A stretch of 44,382 nucleotides of DNA from Planctomycetota bacterium (GCA_018694835.1 JABHOG010000067.1:1-44382); one strand, 5' to 3'; numbered from the stretch's first letter, positions 23,767 through 34,186 are shown. Notes: a model not told the origin generated them from the sequence alone. Numbers and translations are program-made.

Positions 23767-24746
23767 GAGGGGCGCTGGCCACTCCACTGCTCTTCTGCCT
23801 CGGGTTGGGGTCACTCCTGGGATGTGCAGGGGGGCCCAGAAAAGCGCTAGAAGCGCCGACCCCCACCTCCCCCATCGAGATGCAATGGAACGAATCCAGG
23901 GATCAACTGGTGATCCGGACTGAAGAGGGTCCCATCTCGACCTTGAGACTCGATCAGTCGCGTCCCTGTCTTTTCCCTCTCCATTCACCCTCGGGCTCGA
24001 TGGTTCTCCGTCGCCATCCGATCGAACCCGCTGCCAGTGACGAGCAGCAAGATCATCCCCATCACGCCGGAGTTTGGATCGCCCACGGCTCCGTCGATGG
24101 ACACGATTTCTGGCATGGAAAAGAGACGCGGCAAGTCCCCCGTGATTGGTCATCCTTCCTGCTCGAAGATGGTCAGATCCTGGTGGCCTCGGGCAAACTG
24201 GACTGGATGGCTGGGGATAAAAAAGTCATCGAGGAAATACGCACCTACGATATTCGCGCGGAGGAGCGTCTCCATCGGATTGAAATCTGGAGCCTGTGGA
24301 AACCCGGGGGTGAAGAGGCGGTCCGGATCGGAGATACGAAGGAGGGTACCTTTGCCCTTCGACTCGCCCCGACCCTGCGTGTCGATGGACCTGTGGCCGC
24401 CGGAACTAGTTTCAATTCGAACGAACAATCGTGTGGCCAGATCTGGGGAAAGCGTGCTCGCTGGGTTGCGTACACCGGCCCCGTGAATGGCCAGCGGGTC
24501 ACCGTGGCATTGCTCGACCATGAGGATAACCCGAGACACCCGACCTGGTGGCATGCGCGAACCTACGGGCTGGTCGCCGCCAATCCCTTCGGTCAGCACG
24601 ATTTCGAGAACAAGTCCGCCGGATCAGGAGATCTGGTGATCGGTCCTGGAGAGGATCTTTTCTTCCGTCATCAACTGCTCATCTTCGAGGGGTCGGTGAC
24701 TCCTGAAATGATCGACCAGGAATGGGATCAGTTCTCAAACCACTAG
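23763..24746 (+). CDS. DUF6807 (PmoA-like) lipoprotein
   Basis: 327 residues, start GTG overlapping the topA stop (GTGA). The N-terminus is a lipoprotein signal peptide: hydrophobic ATPLLFCLGLGSLLG followed by Cys21 in LLGCAGG. The body matches the DUF6807 family, annotated as methane oxygenase PmoA in many planctomycete genomes: DHPHHAGVWIAHGSVDGHDFWH in pieces near residues 96-117, and a C-terminal WWHARTYGLVAANPFGQHDF. Those genomes do not oxidise methane, so the PmoA name is misleading. The His-rich motif suggests a metal or carbohydrate site. True function unknown; predicted outer-surface or periplasmic lipid-anchored protein. Confidence 0.82.
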   Translation: MRGALATPLLFCLGLGSLLGCAGGPRKALEAPTPTSPIEMQWNESRDQLVIRTEEGPISTLRLDQSRPCLFPLHSPSGSMVLRRHPIEPAASDEQQDHPHHAGVWIAHGSVDGHDFWHGKETRQVPRDWSSFLLEDGQILVASGKLDWMAGDKKVIEEIRTYDIRAEERLHRIEIWSLWKPGGEEAVRIGDTKEGTFALRLAPTLRVDGPVAAGTSFNSNEQSCGQIWGKRARWVAYTGPVNGQRVTVALLDHEDNPRHPTWWHARTYGLVAANPFGQHDFENKSAGSGDLVIGPGEDLFFRHQLLIFEGSVTPEMIDQEWDQFSNH

Positions 24747-24802
24747 CCATCCTCCGTTCCCCTATATTGTTTGCCGCTGCTGTCACCTCTATCATTCGCT
24801 TC

Positions 24803-26566
24803 ATGATGAAAACCACTGCCTTCATGCTCTGTATTACACTGTTGCAGATCGCTCCTTCCCTTTCTGCAGCACCCGATGCCACCGCTGCAGAACTCACCGG
24901 AGCCTGGCGCGGGATCATCGATCCTGACGGTACCTCCATCGAACTGATCTTCCACATCTACTCCTCGGCAGATGATGGCTGGGTAGGAACCGTCGATACT
25001 CCCGCCCAGAACTCCTTCGGGCTTCCTCTCGGTGGAATCTCCATCGATGAAGATGGTCGCGTGATCATCTCGGTCACTGCCAGTGGCGCAGTGTTCGAGG
25101 CGAAATTGACTTCGAAGGGCGATGAGTTGCAAGGCACCTGGAAGCAACGCGGGTCCGAACTGACTCTCCACTGCCAGAGAATCGATACACTTCCAGCGCT
25201 GCCTGCTGAGATCGCCATGGCGCTCTCTGGTTCCTGGGAAGGTGTACTCCCGGTGGGCACCGTCCAGTTACGAATCCACCTCCATCTCGAACGCACCGTG
25301 GACCAGTCACTTTCCGGGTTCATGGTCAGCCCCGACCAATCTCCGACGCAGATCTCCGTAACACGAGTCGACTTCCTGCAGGATCGAAGAGTCCGAATCT
25401 GTGTCGGTGAAGCATCCGTGAGGTTTGAAATGGATCTCTCCGCCTCCGGAGATGAACTCCAGGGCTCCTTCCTGCAAGGCCGTTCGAAGTTCGACATGTC
25501 GCTGACAAGAGTGGAACAACTCAGTGAGTTGCGCCGCCCCCAGCAACCGAAACCACCCTTCCCCTATCGATCGGAAGATGTCTCCTACGCCAATCCGACC
25601 GCAGGAATCACCTTCGGGGGAACCCTGACGATTCCTCAGGGTCAGGGACCCTTCCCCTGTGTCCTGCTGATCACCGGCTCGGGCTCTCAAGACCGCGACG
25701 AGATGATTTTCGAACACCGCCCCTTCCTGGTCATCGCCGACCACCTCGCTCGAATGGGGATCGCAGCTCTGAGGGTAGATGATCGGGGTGTGGGGAAATC
25801 CACATCCGGAAGCGAGCCTGAAAAGGCCACCACGGAAGACCATGTCGGCGATGCGCTGAGTGGATTCGATTATCTCAAGGGACGCTCCGAGATTGACGGC
25901 ACCCAAATCGGACTGATGGGACACAGTGAAGGTGGGGTGATCGCTCCGCTGGCTGCAGTGAAGAATGAGGATATTGCTTTCATCATCCTGATGGCCGGTA
26001 CCGGAATCCGTGGCGACCTATTGCTGGTGAAACAAAATGAGCTGATCTCTCGTGCCAGCGGTGTCGAACAGCAAGAGATCGACAGCGGGCTGAAACTCTC
26101 GCGACAGTTGTTCGCCTTGCTTCGAGAAGATGACATCTCCAAAGAAGTCACCCGTTCGAAGATTGAAGCCTTGCTACGAGAGTCGCCTGACCTCCCCGAA
26201 GGAGAAGCAGGAGATGCGGAAGTGGCGAAGACGATCGCAGAACTGGAAATTCCCTGGATTCGCTGGTTCGTTCGCCACGACCCCGCTCCAATCCTCGAAA
26301 AGGTCCGCTGTCCGGTACTTGCGATCAACGGTTCCCTCGATCTACAGGTGCCTTGCAAGGATAATCTCGCTGCGATCGGTGGTGCGCTGAAACGGGGTCT
26401 GAATCCTGATTACGAAGTGGTCGAATTCCCTGGCTTGAATCACCTGTTTCAGCACTGCAAAACGGGATTGCCTTCGGAATACGGCGAGATCGAGGAGAGC
26501 TTTTCAGTCGAAGTGCTGGAGAAGATGACGACGTGGATCCTACTGCGGTTCGGAAAGAAAATCTGA
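24803..26566 (+). CDS. Exported alpha/beta hydrolase with two N-terminal repeat domains
   Basis: 587 residues from ATG 24803 (a second ATG at 24806 is equally possible; the frame runs further upstream without a signal peptide). Signal peptide in residues 1-23 ending in SLSAAPD. Two copies of a lipocalin-like repeat (LTGAWRGII...LQGTWKQRG and LSGSWEGVL...LQGSFLQGR) precede the hydrolase. The hydrolase has LLITGSGSQDRDE, VDDRGVGKS, nucleophile Ser in LMGHSEGGV, Asp in NGSLDLQVP and His in GLNHLFQ, a complete triad. This class (DUF3887/S9-like esterases of YtmA type) acts on esters or peptides outside the cytoplasm. Substrate unknown. Confidence 0.85.
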   Translation: MMKTTAFMLCITLLQIAPSLSAAPDATAAELTGAWRGIIDPDGTSIELIFHIYSSADDGWVGTVDTPAQNSFGLPLGGISIDEDGRVIISVTASGAVFEAKLTSKGDELQGTWKQRGSELTLHCQRIDTLPALPAEIAMALSGSWEGVLPVGTVQLRIHLHLERTVDQSLSGFMVSPDQSPTQISVTRVDFLQDRRVRICVGEASVRFEMDLSASGDELQGSFLQGRSKFDMSLTRVEQLSELRRPQQPKPPFPYRSEDVSYANPTAGITFGGTLTIPQGQGPFPCVLLITGSGSQDRDEMIFEHRPFLVIADHLARMGIAALRVDDRGVGKSTSGSEPEKATTEDHVGDALSGFDYLKGRSEIDGTQIGLMGHSEGGVIAPLAAVKNEDIAFIILMAGTGIRGDLLLVKQNELISRASGVEQQEIDSGLKLSRQLFALLREDDISKEVTRSKIEALLRESPDLPEGEAGDAEVAKTIAELEIPWIRWFVRHDPAPILEKVRCPVLAINGSLDLQVPCKDNLAAIGGALKRGLNPDYEVVEFPGLNHLFQHCKTGLPSEYGEIEESFSVEVLEKMTTWILLRFGKKI

Positions 26567-26623
26567 TCGATCGATTTCGGTTCTCTGGATGAGAACTCAG
26601 AGATGGAAAGTTTAGGAACTGAT

Positions 26624-27148
26624 ATGAAGATAATTCCTGTGTCGATTCTCTTCTTGAGTGTGCTGGTCTTGCATCCAGGTTGCTCCACGACTCCCAGCGT
26701 CACTTATTCACCAGAGTCTGCTGTTGAAGCCTTCTCTCGATTCAGCGCACTGGAAGGAGACTGGAACTCGACTCCCGATCCATCGGACATGCCTCCATCC
26801 ATCGTCAATTACCACACCATCGCCAACGGCAGTGCCGTCGTAGAGACGGTCTTCAAGGGAACACCCTTCGAGATGAGTACGGTCATCTTTCTCGACGGAG
26901 ACCGTCTTCTCATGACGCACTACTGTGCCGCCAGGAATCAACCACACATGAAGGCCAGCGAGATCACCAAGGGCAGCGTCTACTTCGTGACCGATCATGT
27001 GACCAATCACGATGACCCCAGCGATCTGTACATGGGGGAGGCGGAATGGATCTTCACCGATGAGAATCATCTCACCACCAGATGGCGCACATTCCAGGAT
27101 GGCGAGGCCGGGGACCCCCACATCTTCAACATGACGAGAATCGACTAG
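26624..27148 (+). CDS. Small lipoprotein of unknown function
   Basis: 174 residues from ATG 26624, preceded by AGGA eight bases upstream. Signal peptide with lipobox LHPGC, Cys20. The remainder resembles the DUF1579-like beta-barrel proteins: FSALEGDWN, ANGSAVVETVFKGTPFEMSTVIFLDGDRLLMTHYCAARNQP, and a C-terminal beta-strand EAEWIFTDENHLTTRW. No enzyme motif is evident. It ends 11 bp from the convergent DUF1501 gene. Confidence 0.78.
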   Translation: MKIIPVSILFLSVLVLHPGCSTTPSVTYSPESAVEAFSRFSALEGDWNSTPDPSDMPPSIVNYHTIANGSAVVETVFKGTPFEMSTVIFLDGDRLLMTHYCAARNQPHMKASEITKGSVYFVTDHVTNHDDPSDLYMGEAEWIFTDENHLTTRWRTFQDGEAGDPHIFNMTRID

Positions 27149-27159
27149 CAGTCGTCTCG

Positions 27160-28623
27160 CTAGCTGAAGAAGTCGTCGACCGCCTCCGCCTTGACCAGTT
27201 CCCGCGGCTGCTTCAGGTGGTTGAGCACCATCGTCTCCGGCTCGATGCCAAAGGAATGGTAGATCGAGGCGAGCAGTTGCTTCGGATGGACCGGGTCGCT
27301 CAGAGGTGCCGAGCCGGTCTCGTCCGATTCCCCGTGGACGTAACCACGCTTGATCCCGGCGCCGGCCATCACCGCAGTGTAGCAGTAGGGCCAGTGATCG
27401 CGTCCGTCGTCGGTGTTGGCATTGCCCGAGGTGCTGACTCCTCGCTGGGGACTTCTACCGAACTCCCCCACCGCCACCACCAGGGTTTCATCGAGCATTC
27501 CACGCTGATCCAGGTCCTCGATCAGTGTGGCTAGCCCTGAATCGAGCATCGGAGCCGATTGCGTTTTCATTCGCTTGGACAGGTCGACATGCACATCCCA
27601 TGAATGATTATCAGAGTTGGCGACCTTGGGCCAGATCACCTCTACCACACGGGTACCAGCCTCGACCAGTCTCCGTGCCAGCAAGCAACTCTGCCCGAAG
27701 GTATTTCTGCCATATCTCTCTCGAAGTTTGAAAGGCTCTTGATCGAGATCAAACGCCTCGCGCGCCTTGCCAGACACGATCAGATTGATCGCCTTCGAGT
27801 AATAATCGTTGAGTTGATAATCCTCCACAGCCTTGTCGATCTCTGGCATCGCATCGTTGATGGCATCTCTGATCCTGGACCGCCTCTGTAGCCGATGGGC
27901 GAAGACGCCGGGAGCCATCGAGAGATCATCGACCTTGATCTTGTCCATCTTGGTCATGTCCAGATCATCCCCGGGTGGAAACAGATTGTAGGGCTCATAG
28001 GACTTTCCGAGGAACCCTGCCGTGCCCCCTTTACCCACCACATTGCTCTCTTGAAGTGGTCTCGGCAGCATCACAAAGGGAAGCATTGGAGCTTCTGGTG
28101 GTCGCATCCTGACCAGTTGGGATCCGAAATTGGGGAAGTCCTTAGGACTGGGCGGTTCCAGTTGTCCCGATGGACTGACCTTGTCCGTGGTGTATCCAGT
28201 CATCATCTGATAGATCGCAGCGGTATGGTTGAAGAGCCCCTTGGGTGTGTAACTCATCGAGCGAATCATCGTCATCTTGTCATTGATCTGGGCGAGCCTC
28301 GGGAGCAACTCGGTGAAGTGAACTCCAGGTATCTTCGTCGGGATGGTGTCAAACACACTCTTGACGTTATCGGGTACGTTTTCCTTAGGATCCCACAGAT
28401 CGATGTGACTCGGTCCCCCTTGCAGGTAGACCATGATGATGCTCTTCGCCTTGGCCCACCCTGGGGCACCATTGACCACCTCCCTGGCCATCGCCTGCAA
28501 TTCGAAGACCGAACCCAGTGTCAAACCGAGGAATCCAGCACCACCGATACGCATCAGATCTCGGCGTGTGACCTGCCCTGAATCACAGAGGTCGGAACAA
28601 TCATCTCCTGGTACTCGTAGCAT
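27160..28623 (-). CDS. DUF1501 Tat-exported protein
   Basis: 487 residues. A twin-arginine signal ([19 protein letters not shown], about 19-38) leads. The body follows the DUF1501 family, an alkaline-phosphatase/sulfatase-like fold abundant in planctomycetes: [43 protein letters not shown] in pieces, [11 protein letters not shown], and [29 protein letters not shown]. It is thought to be a periplasmic hydrolase, but the reaction is unknown. Start ATG has AAAGGGG six bases before it. It is 27 bp downstream of the DUF1549/DUF1553 gene, the usual partner, so the pair is one operon. Confidence 0.93.
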   Translation of the reverse strand: MLRVPGDDCSDLCDSGQVTRRDLMRIGGAGFLGLTLGSVFELQAMAREVVNGAPGWAKAKSIIMVYLQGGPSHIDLWDPKENVPDNVKSVFDTIPTKIPGVHFTELLPRLAQINDKMTMIRSMSYTPKGLFNHTAAIYQMMTGYTTDKVSPSGQLEPPSPKDFPNFGSQLVRMRPPEAPMLPFVMLPRPLQESNVVGKGGTAGFLGKSYEPYNLFPPGDDLDMTKMDKIKVDDLSMAPGVFAHRLQRRSRIRDAINDAMPEIDKAVEDYQLNDYYSKAINLIVSGKAREAFDLDQEPFKLRERYGRNTFGQSCLLARRLVEAGTRVVEVIWPKVANSDNHSWDVHVDLSKRMKTQSAPMLDSGLATLIEDLDQRGMLDETLVVAVGEFGRSPQRGVSTSGNANTDDGRDHWPYCYTAVMAGAGIKRGYVHGESDETGSAPLSDPVHPKQLLASIYHSFGIEPETMVLNHLKQPRELVKAEAVDDFFS

Positions 28624-28650
28624 CTGGGCCCCTTTCGGGCACGGGTCCGA

Positions 28651-31600
28651 TCAGCGGTTAAAGAGAAATGCCGGACTGTTGATCAGCGCCCAGGCGATGT
28701 CTTGCACCAGCGTGAGTCGTCGGCTCTTCAATTGCGCTTCACTCAGTTTCATCGCTCGTTCGAGTCGCATCAACTTCGAATCTGGAGATGTGGGAACCTC
28801 GACTCGAGCCAGCTTCTTGCGTAATTTCAACAGTTCAGGATCAACCGGTCGTGGCATTTTCGCATCCGAGACCTTCTTCTGGTGCTCTTGAGAACCCGGA
28901 TCGTTCTCTGTGAAGTATCCCAGCAACTTCCCGCGCTGATCCTCACTGCGAGCGTCCTCCGAGATGTCAACGATGCTGGCGATATCGATCGGCAATCCGA
29001 TCTCCACTGGGACCTGGGAAGTGGTCACCCAGATCCGAAATTTTCCCAGTACATGATTGGCATCGTAATTCTGATGAAGGGTGAAGGTCAAAGTCGAACC
29101 TACGGCGCCGATCGGCCGTGTCAGTTCATAGGTAGCATTCTTGTCCGATCCCATCTTTGGCGAGATCGCCCACCCAGAGTTGTCGATCTTTCCATCGATG
29201 GAGAATCCAACATCGTAACTGGACTGGCTGAAATCGGCCTTGGGATGGTGCAATGCCACTCTTGTGGGCTGCGGAACATCTTCCCCGACTGCTGCTGGAG
29301 TCCAATCGAGTTGAAACTCGGAGAGAACAAAGTTGCCGTTACCCCGACCCGGTCCGCCTCCCGGTAAACCAGGATCAGCCAGCGCTTCGATGCGAACTGC
29401 AGTGATCGCAGCCAGGTCAGTCGGGGCCGTGAAGGTGTAGGTCCCCATCCCCAGCTCGCCGGTGGCACGGACCGCTCCATCTTCTTCGAGGGTCAAGGTC
29501 GAACCACTCGATGCCTGCAACTTCTCCGGCATCAGCAACTCCCAGCGGGTCGACTGCGCCTGCATCTTTTCCCACTCCAGTAGCTTCTCCGGAATCGTCT
29601 TGCCATAGGCCAGCTGCTCGGTGGTGGCCAGTGCAATCGCTTGCTGCTGCTTCCGGTCGAGCTCTTCTTCTCTCGGTGCGATGCTCAGTTCGAACTCTGT
29701 CACCTCGCCTTTCGCATCGGCGATGTTCGACTGTCGAGAAACTTCTCTCGCCGCGGCGAGTTCTGCGGCCACCACCTGGTACGACTGGTAATCTCGCGTC
29801 AATGCGATGTGATCGGAATCGATCTCGCCTAGCAGCTTCAGTACCGCATCGATTTCCGCCGCCTTGGCCGGGCGGTTGAGGATTCTCAGATACAGCTGTT
29901 CGATCAGAGTTCCATCATCTTCATGCTGATCGACCAGATGGGAGATGACATTATCAGGGTCACTGATCGCCTGATCCACGGTCGGTCCAGTCACCAGAGC
30001 CATGACACTATCGAGACCCAAGGCATCGGAGCGGTCGCATTCACAGGCGCTTTCTCGCGCGGATCGACCGAGTGTGCTCAGGAATCCGTCCTTCAACTGG
30101 ATTCCTACATCGGGTAACGCTGCCGCACGGGTTCCTTCCGGAACACCTGGGATCTTGGCGCTCGCCCCCAGCACCTGGTAGATCGAATCGTAGAGTACCT
30201 CTGCGGGCAATCTGCGAGGGATCGCATGGGAGTAATTGATCTGATCTTGCTGGTTCCATTGGTTTGCCGCGATGGAAAGTTGATAGGTTCTCGACCTGCA
30301 GATCTCCCCGATCAAGGTTCTCACATCGAAGTCGTTCTCGACGAAGCGAGTGGTCAGGAACTCGAGCAATTCTGGATTCGATGGCGGATTTCCGGCTCGG
30401 ATGTCATCCAGGGGGTCGATCAAGCCGACTCCGGTCAGATATCCCCAGATGCGATTGACGTAACTCCTGGCAAAATACGGATTATTCGCAGACGTCATCC
30501 ATGCTGCCAACTGCTCCCGCCGAGTTGCACCTGGATCGACGGTGAAATCGACCGGGAAGGGAAATTCTGGTGTGGTCTCCTGCCGGGTCCTGTCATGAAC
30601 CACCTCTCCAGTTTCCTTGTCGGAGATGATCTCGTAGAGCGGCTTGCTTCCCTCCACTGCAGTGCCACCAATCTTCGCATCGCCACCCGCCGGGTCGGGT
30701 TTCAGATCGACACGAGCAAAGTAGGCGGCCAGTTGATAGTACTGATCCTGGGTCCAGCGCTCGAAAGGATGATCGTGGCACTTGTTACAGTTGAATCGGG
30801 TTGCGAGGAACAACTGAGTGGTATTTTCCATCGTTTCAGCGGGCGTTCGAAGGATCTTGAAGTAGGAAGCAGGAGGATTTTCCTTGTTGGATCCATTGGC
30901 AGTGAGAATCTGATGAACGAACTGGTCGTAGGGCGCGTTGGATTCGACCTGCTCATGAATCCACTGGCGGAAACTGGAAGCGCCCTCCTTGCCCAGATAC
31001 TTGCCGTTGACCTGCAGCAGATCTGCCCAGCGATTGCCCCAGTGAACAACGTAGCCTTCAGATCCGATCAATTCATCGATCAACGCTTCGCGCTTGATCT
31101 TACTTTCTCGCTCATCTTCCAGAAATCCCATCACTTGCTCCACGGTCGGAGGCAAGCCCACCAGGTCTAACGAGACACGGCGCAAAAATTCGGCATCCGT
31201 GCAAAGAACAGAAGACTGGAGTTTCATTCGCTTCCACTTGTCGGCAACAAAACCATCGATGGGATTGAAGATCTCTGGTTCCTGCCACTCGAATCGCGAT
31301 CGATCCCCCATCACCGTCAATGTTGTTGCCGCATACGCCCCCTCGAAACGAGCCAGAAGCGGCGCCTCCCCCCTTCTTTCGGTCGAAACCAGCCCCGCTG
31401 CATTACACCGAGCGACCTCGATGTTCCCGCTGCTGACAAAAGCCTCGGCGGTCACATCTCTCTTCGATCCATCATCATAAAAGGCGGTGATTCGTAACTG
31501 CTGCGTATCGCCGATTCGCTGAATCGTTGGATTCTTCGGCATTACCTCGATCCTGGCGACCCTCTCCACTTGCTGGTCCAGTGGGCAACCCGCAGCAATC

Positions 31601-33699
31601 CAGTCCCGAAGCATCTGGTAGTACTCCGAGTCGACGGTGAATCGCTGTCCACCTTCATGAGGCACAGCCCCGGTCGACTTCAGCAGCATCAAACTGTCAT
31701 CTGCAGAAGCAAAGTTGATCCTTCGTCCTGCGTGATCATCGGAAAACGCCCTGACATCGACCAGTGGGTCGTACCCCCGGAGAGACAGTTTGAATCCGTT
31801 TTTCCCATCTTTAGAGCCGTGGCAGGAGCCGCCATTGCAGCCGGCCTTGGAGATGATTGGATTGATGTCTCGGATGAAGTTTGGCTCGAAGGCCACTTCT
31901 TGACCTGTGATGGCCACCGGGATCTCTATCTTTTCACCTTCGTGAACGATTTGAATGCTGGCCTGGCCATCGGAGAGAGCCCTGACCAGTCCGCCAGATA
32001 CCGAAGCGATCGGATCGGACAACTCGTATCGCACTTGATGTGTCAGGTCGATGGTGTGCCCCGAAGCGAGCACTCCGGTGACCAGCAACTGCTGATATCG
32101 ATACTTCTCGGAGATCTCGACCGTCGGCGGGTCGACCACCATTCCGATCAACTTCTTTCCCCGATCTCCAGACATCGGCGCAGACATCATCATCCGCAAC
32201 AAGGTCCCTTTCTCTCCATCGAGAATGCGGACCAGTCCATCCGCACTACCGATGGCGATCTCTTGCCTCTGTGGATGCCAACAGAGCGAATAGATCGGAG
32301 TGTCGAAATCGATGGTGGCAAGCATCTCGATGTCCCGAGAGTGGAACTCCTCGATTTTTTTCTTCTCCGCTGCATTGCGAGAAGTGGAGACCTTTTCGAG
32401 AATCCCCTTCATCCCCTCGGGAAGCGTTCCGTCAAAATCACTGCTATAAATCGTCACCTGGCCATGACCATCGAGGCTACTTCCAGCGGCGATGCGCTTC
32501 CCATCGCCGCTGTATCCCAGGCTGAACACTCGGCCGATCATCGGCGGAAAGGACCTCAGAAGATTCGAGTTGTCGCCGATGACGCGCTTGACCTCACGGT
32601 GGATTCTGTAGATCTGCGGTGTCCCATCCGATCCACCGACCAGGATCTCTTCCTTGGCCGGGTGGCGATCGACCGCTGCCAGCCCACCCTTGAGAATCGC
32701 CGGTGTGATCGAGGTGATGTTGTCGATGAATCGCTGCGTCTTCACCTCTGTCAACTTTGCAGTCATGTCCCGTCCGACGGAGATCACATGGCTTCCATCG
32801 AGAGAGAAGACAGTATCGAGAGTCCAGTCCGAGGATGCTCCATTGAAGAGAACCTGCTGACCGCTACTGGCATCGATGGCCCGAACCGTATTGTCTCCGC
32901 AGCCAAACGCAATCAACTGGCCATCGGGGGACCAGCTGGCGCCATACACCGTGTCGAAGGTGACCGGCACCGAGACCGACAAGATCCACTTCTCGGTATT
33001 CCACACCTGAACTTCACCCATGCGACCCGGCAAGCCGCCAGTCACGGCCAGTTTCTTTCCATCGGGAGAAAATCGAACCGATTCGATCCGCTCCGAGAGC
33101 CCGACCAGTCGCTCGATGATGGTCGAACTCTCGACATCGTGGATCAACACCTCGTGATATCCGGAGACGGCAAGCCAGCGACCATCTGGAGAGTAGTCGA
33201 GAGCGGTCACCATCGGAGGAGATTCGTATACCGGAAGATGATCCGAGTCATACTTCTGCACAGCATTTTCGGGGGTGTCGTCCAGCGCACCCTGACCGAT
33301 CCAGGCCCGGATCAAATCGATCTGGGCTGGATTCAGCGGATCCCCCTTCTTCGGCATCTCCGATTCACCATCGATGGGGGTGATCATTTCGACCAGTTCA
33401 CTCTGGTCCGGCTGATGAGCCACGATCACAGGATGATCCCCACTGCCGGAGTGCAAAGTGGCAAAACTGGTCATCACGTAGCGACCCTTGGCTTTTGCTG
33501 GCTGATGGCAACCATGGCAATTGGCCTGAAAGATGGGACGGATGTCGCGATAGTAACTGACCGGAGAAGTCGAGTACTCGGTCGGCTCGTCTGCCTGGAC
33601 GAGGAGAGCAGGCCAGACGATTCCGCTCGCGATGCCGAGGCCAAGTGCCATGCATCGGAACCAATTTGAGTTGAGTATTTTCACTCGGCTGATCTCCAT
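28651..33699 (-). CDS. Giant DUF1549/DUF1553 protein with cytochrome-c-like domains and WD40 propeller
   Basis: 1682 residues from ATG 33699 (AGAAGGG upstream; the frame extends further without support). Signal peptide about 1-37. Planctomycete cytochrome-c domain with haem motif C61-H-G-C64-H65. Then a WD40 propeller (repeated SPDGRWLAVSG-type strands) to about residue 520, a short bacterial-Ig-like domain, and a second cytochrome-like DINPIISKAGCNGGSCHG, DUF1549 (PSCyt2) and DUF1553 (PSD1) domains. Between the last two parts is a beta-sandwich insert and a Glu/Gln-rich helical stretch. The class is a planctomycete hallmark, thought to act at the cell surface in polymer use or electron transfer; function not established. 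Confidence 0.92.
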   Translation of the reverse strand: MEISRVKILNSNWFRCMALGLGIASGIVWPALLVQADEPTEYSTSPVSYYRDIRPIFQANCHGCHQPAKAKGRYVMTSFATLHSGSGDHPVIVAHQPDQSELVEMITPIDGESEMPKKGDPLNPAQIDLIRAWIGQGALDDTPENAVQKYDSDHLPVYESPPMVTALDYSPDGRWLAVSGYHEVLIHDVESSTIIERLVGLSERIESVRFSPDGKKLAVTGGLPGRMGEVQVWNTEKWILSVSVPVTFDTVYGASWSPDGQLIAFGCGDNTVRAIDASSGQQVLFNGASSDWTLDTVFSLDGSHVISVGRDMTAKLTEVKTQRFIDNITSITPAILKGGLAAVDRHPAKEEILVGGSDGTPQIYRIHREVKRVIGDNSNLLRSFPPMIGRVFSLGYSGDGKRIAAGSSLDGHGQVTIYSSDFDGTLPEGMKGILEKVSTSRNAAEKKKIEEFHSRDIEMLATIDFDTPIYSLCWHPQRQEIAIGSADGLVRILDGEKGTLLRMMMSAPMSGDRGKKLIGMVVDPPTVEISEKYRYQQLLVTGVLASGHTIDLTHQVRYELSDPIASVSGGLVRALSDGQASIQIVHEGEKIEIPVAITGQEVAFEPNFIRDINPIISKAGCNGGSCHGSKDGKNGFKLSLRGYDPLVDVRAFSDDHAGRRINFASADDSLMLLKSTGAVPHEGGQRFTVDSEYYQMLRDWIAAGCPLDQQVERVARIEVMPKNPTIQRIGDTQQLRITAFYDDGSKRDVTAEAFVSSGNIEVARCNAAGLVSTERRGEAPLLARFEGAYAATTLTVMGDRSRFEWQEPEIFNPIDGFVADKWKRMKLQSSVLCTDAEFLRRVSLDLVGLPPTVEQVMGFLEDERESKIKREALIDELIGSEGYVVHWGNRWADLLQVNGKYLGKEGASSFRQWIHEQVESNAPYDQFVHQILTANGSNKENPPASYFKILRTPAETMENTTQLFLATRFNCNKCHDHPFERWTQDQYYQLAAYFARVDLKPDPAGGDAKIGGTAVEGSKPLYEIISDKETGEVVHDRTRQETTPEFPFPVDFTVDPGATRREQLAAWMTSANNPYFARSYVNRIWGYLTGVGLIDPLDDIRAGNPPSNPELLEFLTTRFVENDFDVRTLIGEICRSRTYQLSIAANQWNQQDQINYSHAIPRRLPAEVLYDSIYQVLGASAKIPGVPEGTRAAALPDVGIQLKDGFLSTLGRSARESACECDRSDALGLDSVMALVTGPTVDQAISDPDNVISHLVDQHEDDGTLIEQLYLRILNRPAKAAEIDAVLKLLGEIDSDHIALTRDYQSYQVVAAELAAAREVSRQSNIADAKGEVTEFELSIAPREEELDRKQQQAIALATTEQLAYGKTIPEKLLEWEKMQAQSTRWELLMPEKLQASSGSTLTLEEDGAVRATGELGMGTYTFTAPTDLAAITAVRIEALADPGLPGGGPGRGNGNFVLSEFQLDWTPAAVGEDVPQPTRVALHHPKADFSQSSYDVGFSIDGKIDNSGWAISPKMGSDKNATYELTRPIGAVGSTLTFTLHQNYDANHVLGKFRIWVTTSQVPVEIGLPIDIASIVDISEDARSEDQRGKLLGYFTENDPGSQEHQKKVSDAKMPRPVDPELLKLRKKLARVEVPTSPDSKLMRLERAMKLSEAQLKSRRLTLVQDIAWALINSPAFLFNR

Positions 33700-33744
33700 T
33701 TCGGGCCCTTCTGTGAGCCAGAAGATAGGGTACCAGAGTGTCAC

Positions 33745-33771
33745 GGGGAGAGTCAGGAGGTACCTCTCCCC
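33745..33771 (-). promoter_or_regulatory. Inverted repeat upstream of the DUF1549/DUF1553 gene
   Basis: GGGGAGAG (33745-33752) pairs with CTCTCCCC (33764-33771) across 11 bases; inside is a 10-bp palindrome GAGGTACCTC at 33757-33766. It lies 46-72 bases upstream of the start codon at 33699. Could be an operator or a leader stem-loop. Confidence 0.4.
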
Positions 33772-33899
33772 AACCGATGGCGAAAACTCGCTCTCGTGCC
33801 GCCTGTCTCGAGCGACTTCTACATTTATTTCCAAATCGACGAGAAACCGTGACTTATATCATTGCTCAGACTGTTCAGTTCCAGAATGGATGTGGCACC

Positions 33900-34186
33900 C
33901 ACCTCCCCGACAGCCGTGCACTCGACTTCACCCACGGCGATGTCTATGTCGATAAGTTGCTTGGATGTCGCCGATCCTATCGAGTGGCTTCACCATCTGT
34001 TCTTCGGTACCCCTTGTCCCTGTTTCGCAGCCGTCGACGTCAATGACGATGAAGTGGTGAATATCGCAGATACCGGTGTCACTCCTCGAATACCTGTTCA
34101 ATTCCGGCCCAGATCCACATTTCCCGTTCCCCAACTGCGGAAATGGTCTCGAATCTCTGACTCGCATCGAGGGTGGATGTCCGTAA
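33900..34186 (+). pseudogene. Decayed dockerin-like C-terminal gene fragment (two +1 frameshifts)
   Basis: Read through three frames, this segment matches the end of the intact protein at 34428-36407. Frame A gives LPDSRALDFTHGDVYVD; after an extra base near 33956-33971 frame B gives DVADPIEWLHHLFFGTPCPC and VDVNDDEVVNIAD; after an extra A at about 34072 frame C gives PVSLLEYLFNSGPDPHF and NCGNGLESLTRIEGGCP, then TAA at 34184. The intact gene ends LPDSCDSDFIRGDVNVD, IADPIQLLQHLFFGEPCSC, IADPVALLGYQFNS and GGCP stop. No upstream body of the gene remains, so it is a truncated, frameshifted relic of a paralogue. The 5' boundary is approximate. Confidence 0.85.

Noticed and set aside
23763-24746. 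Methane monooxygenase subunit (PmoA)
   Set aside because: It is a lipoprotein of the DUF6807 type; true PmoA is a multi-helix membrane copper protein and none of its helices or partners are here.
31570-33669. 699-codon open frame antisense to the DUF1549/DUF1553 gene
   Set aside because: The sense strand has haem motifs, WD40 strands and DUF1549 signatures; the antisense product is rich in Arg/His with no domain.
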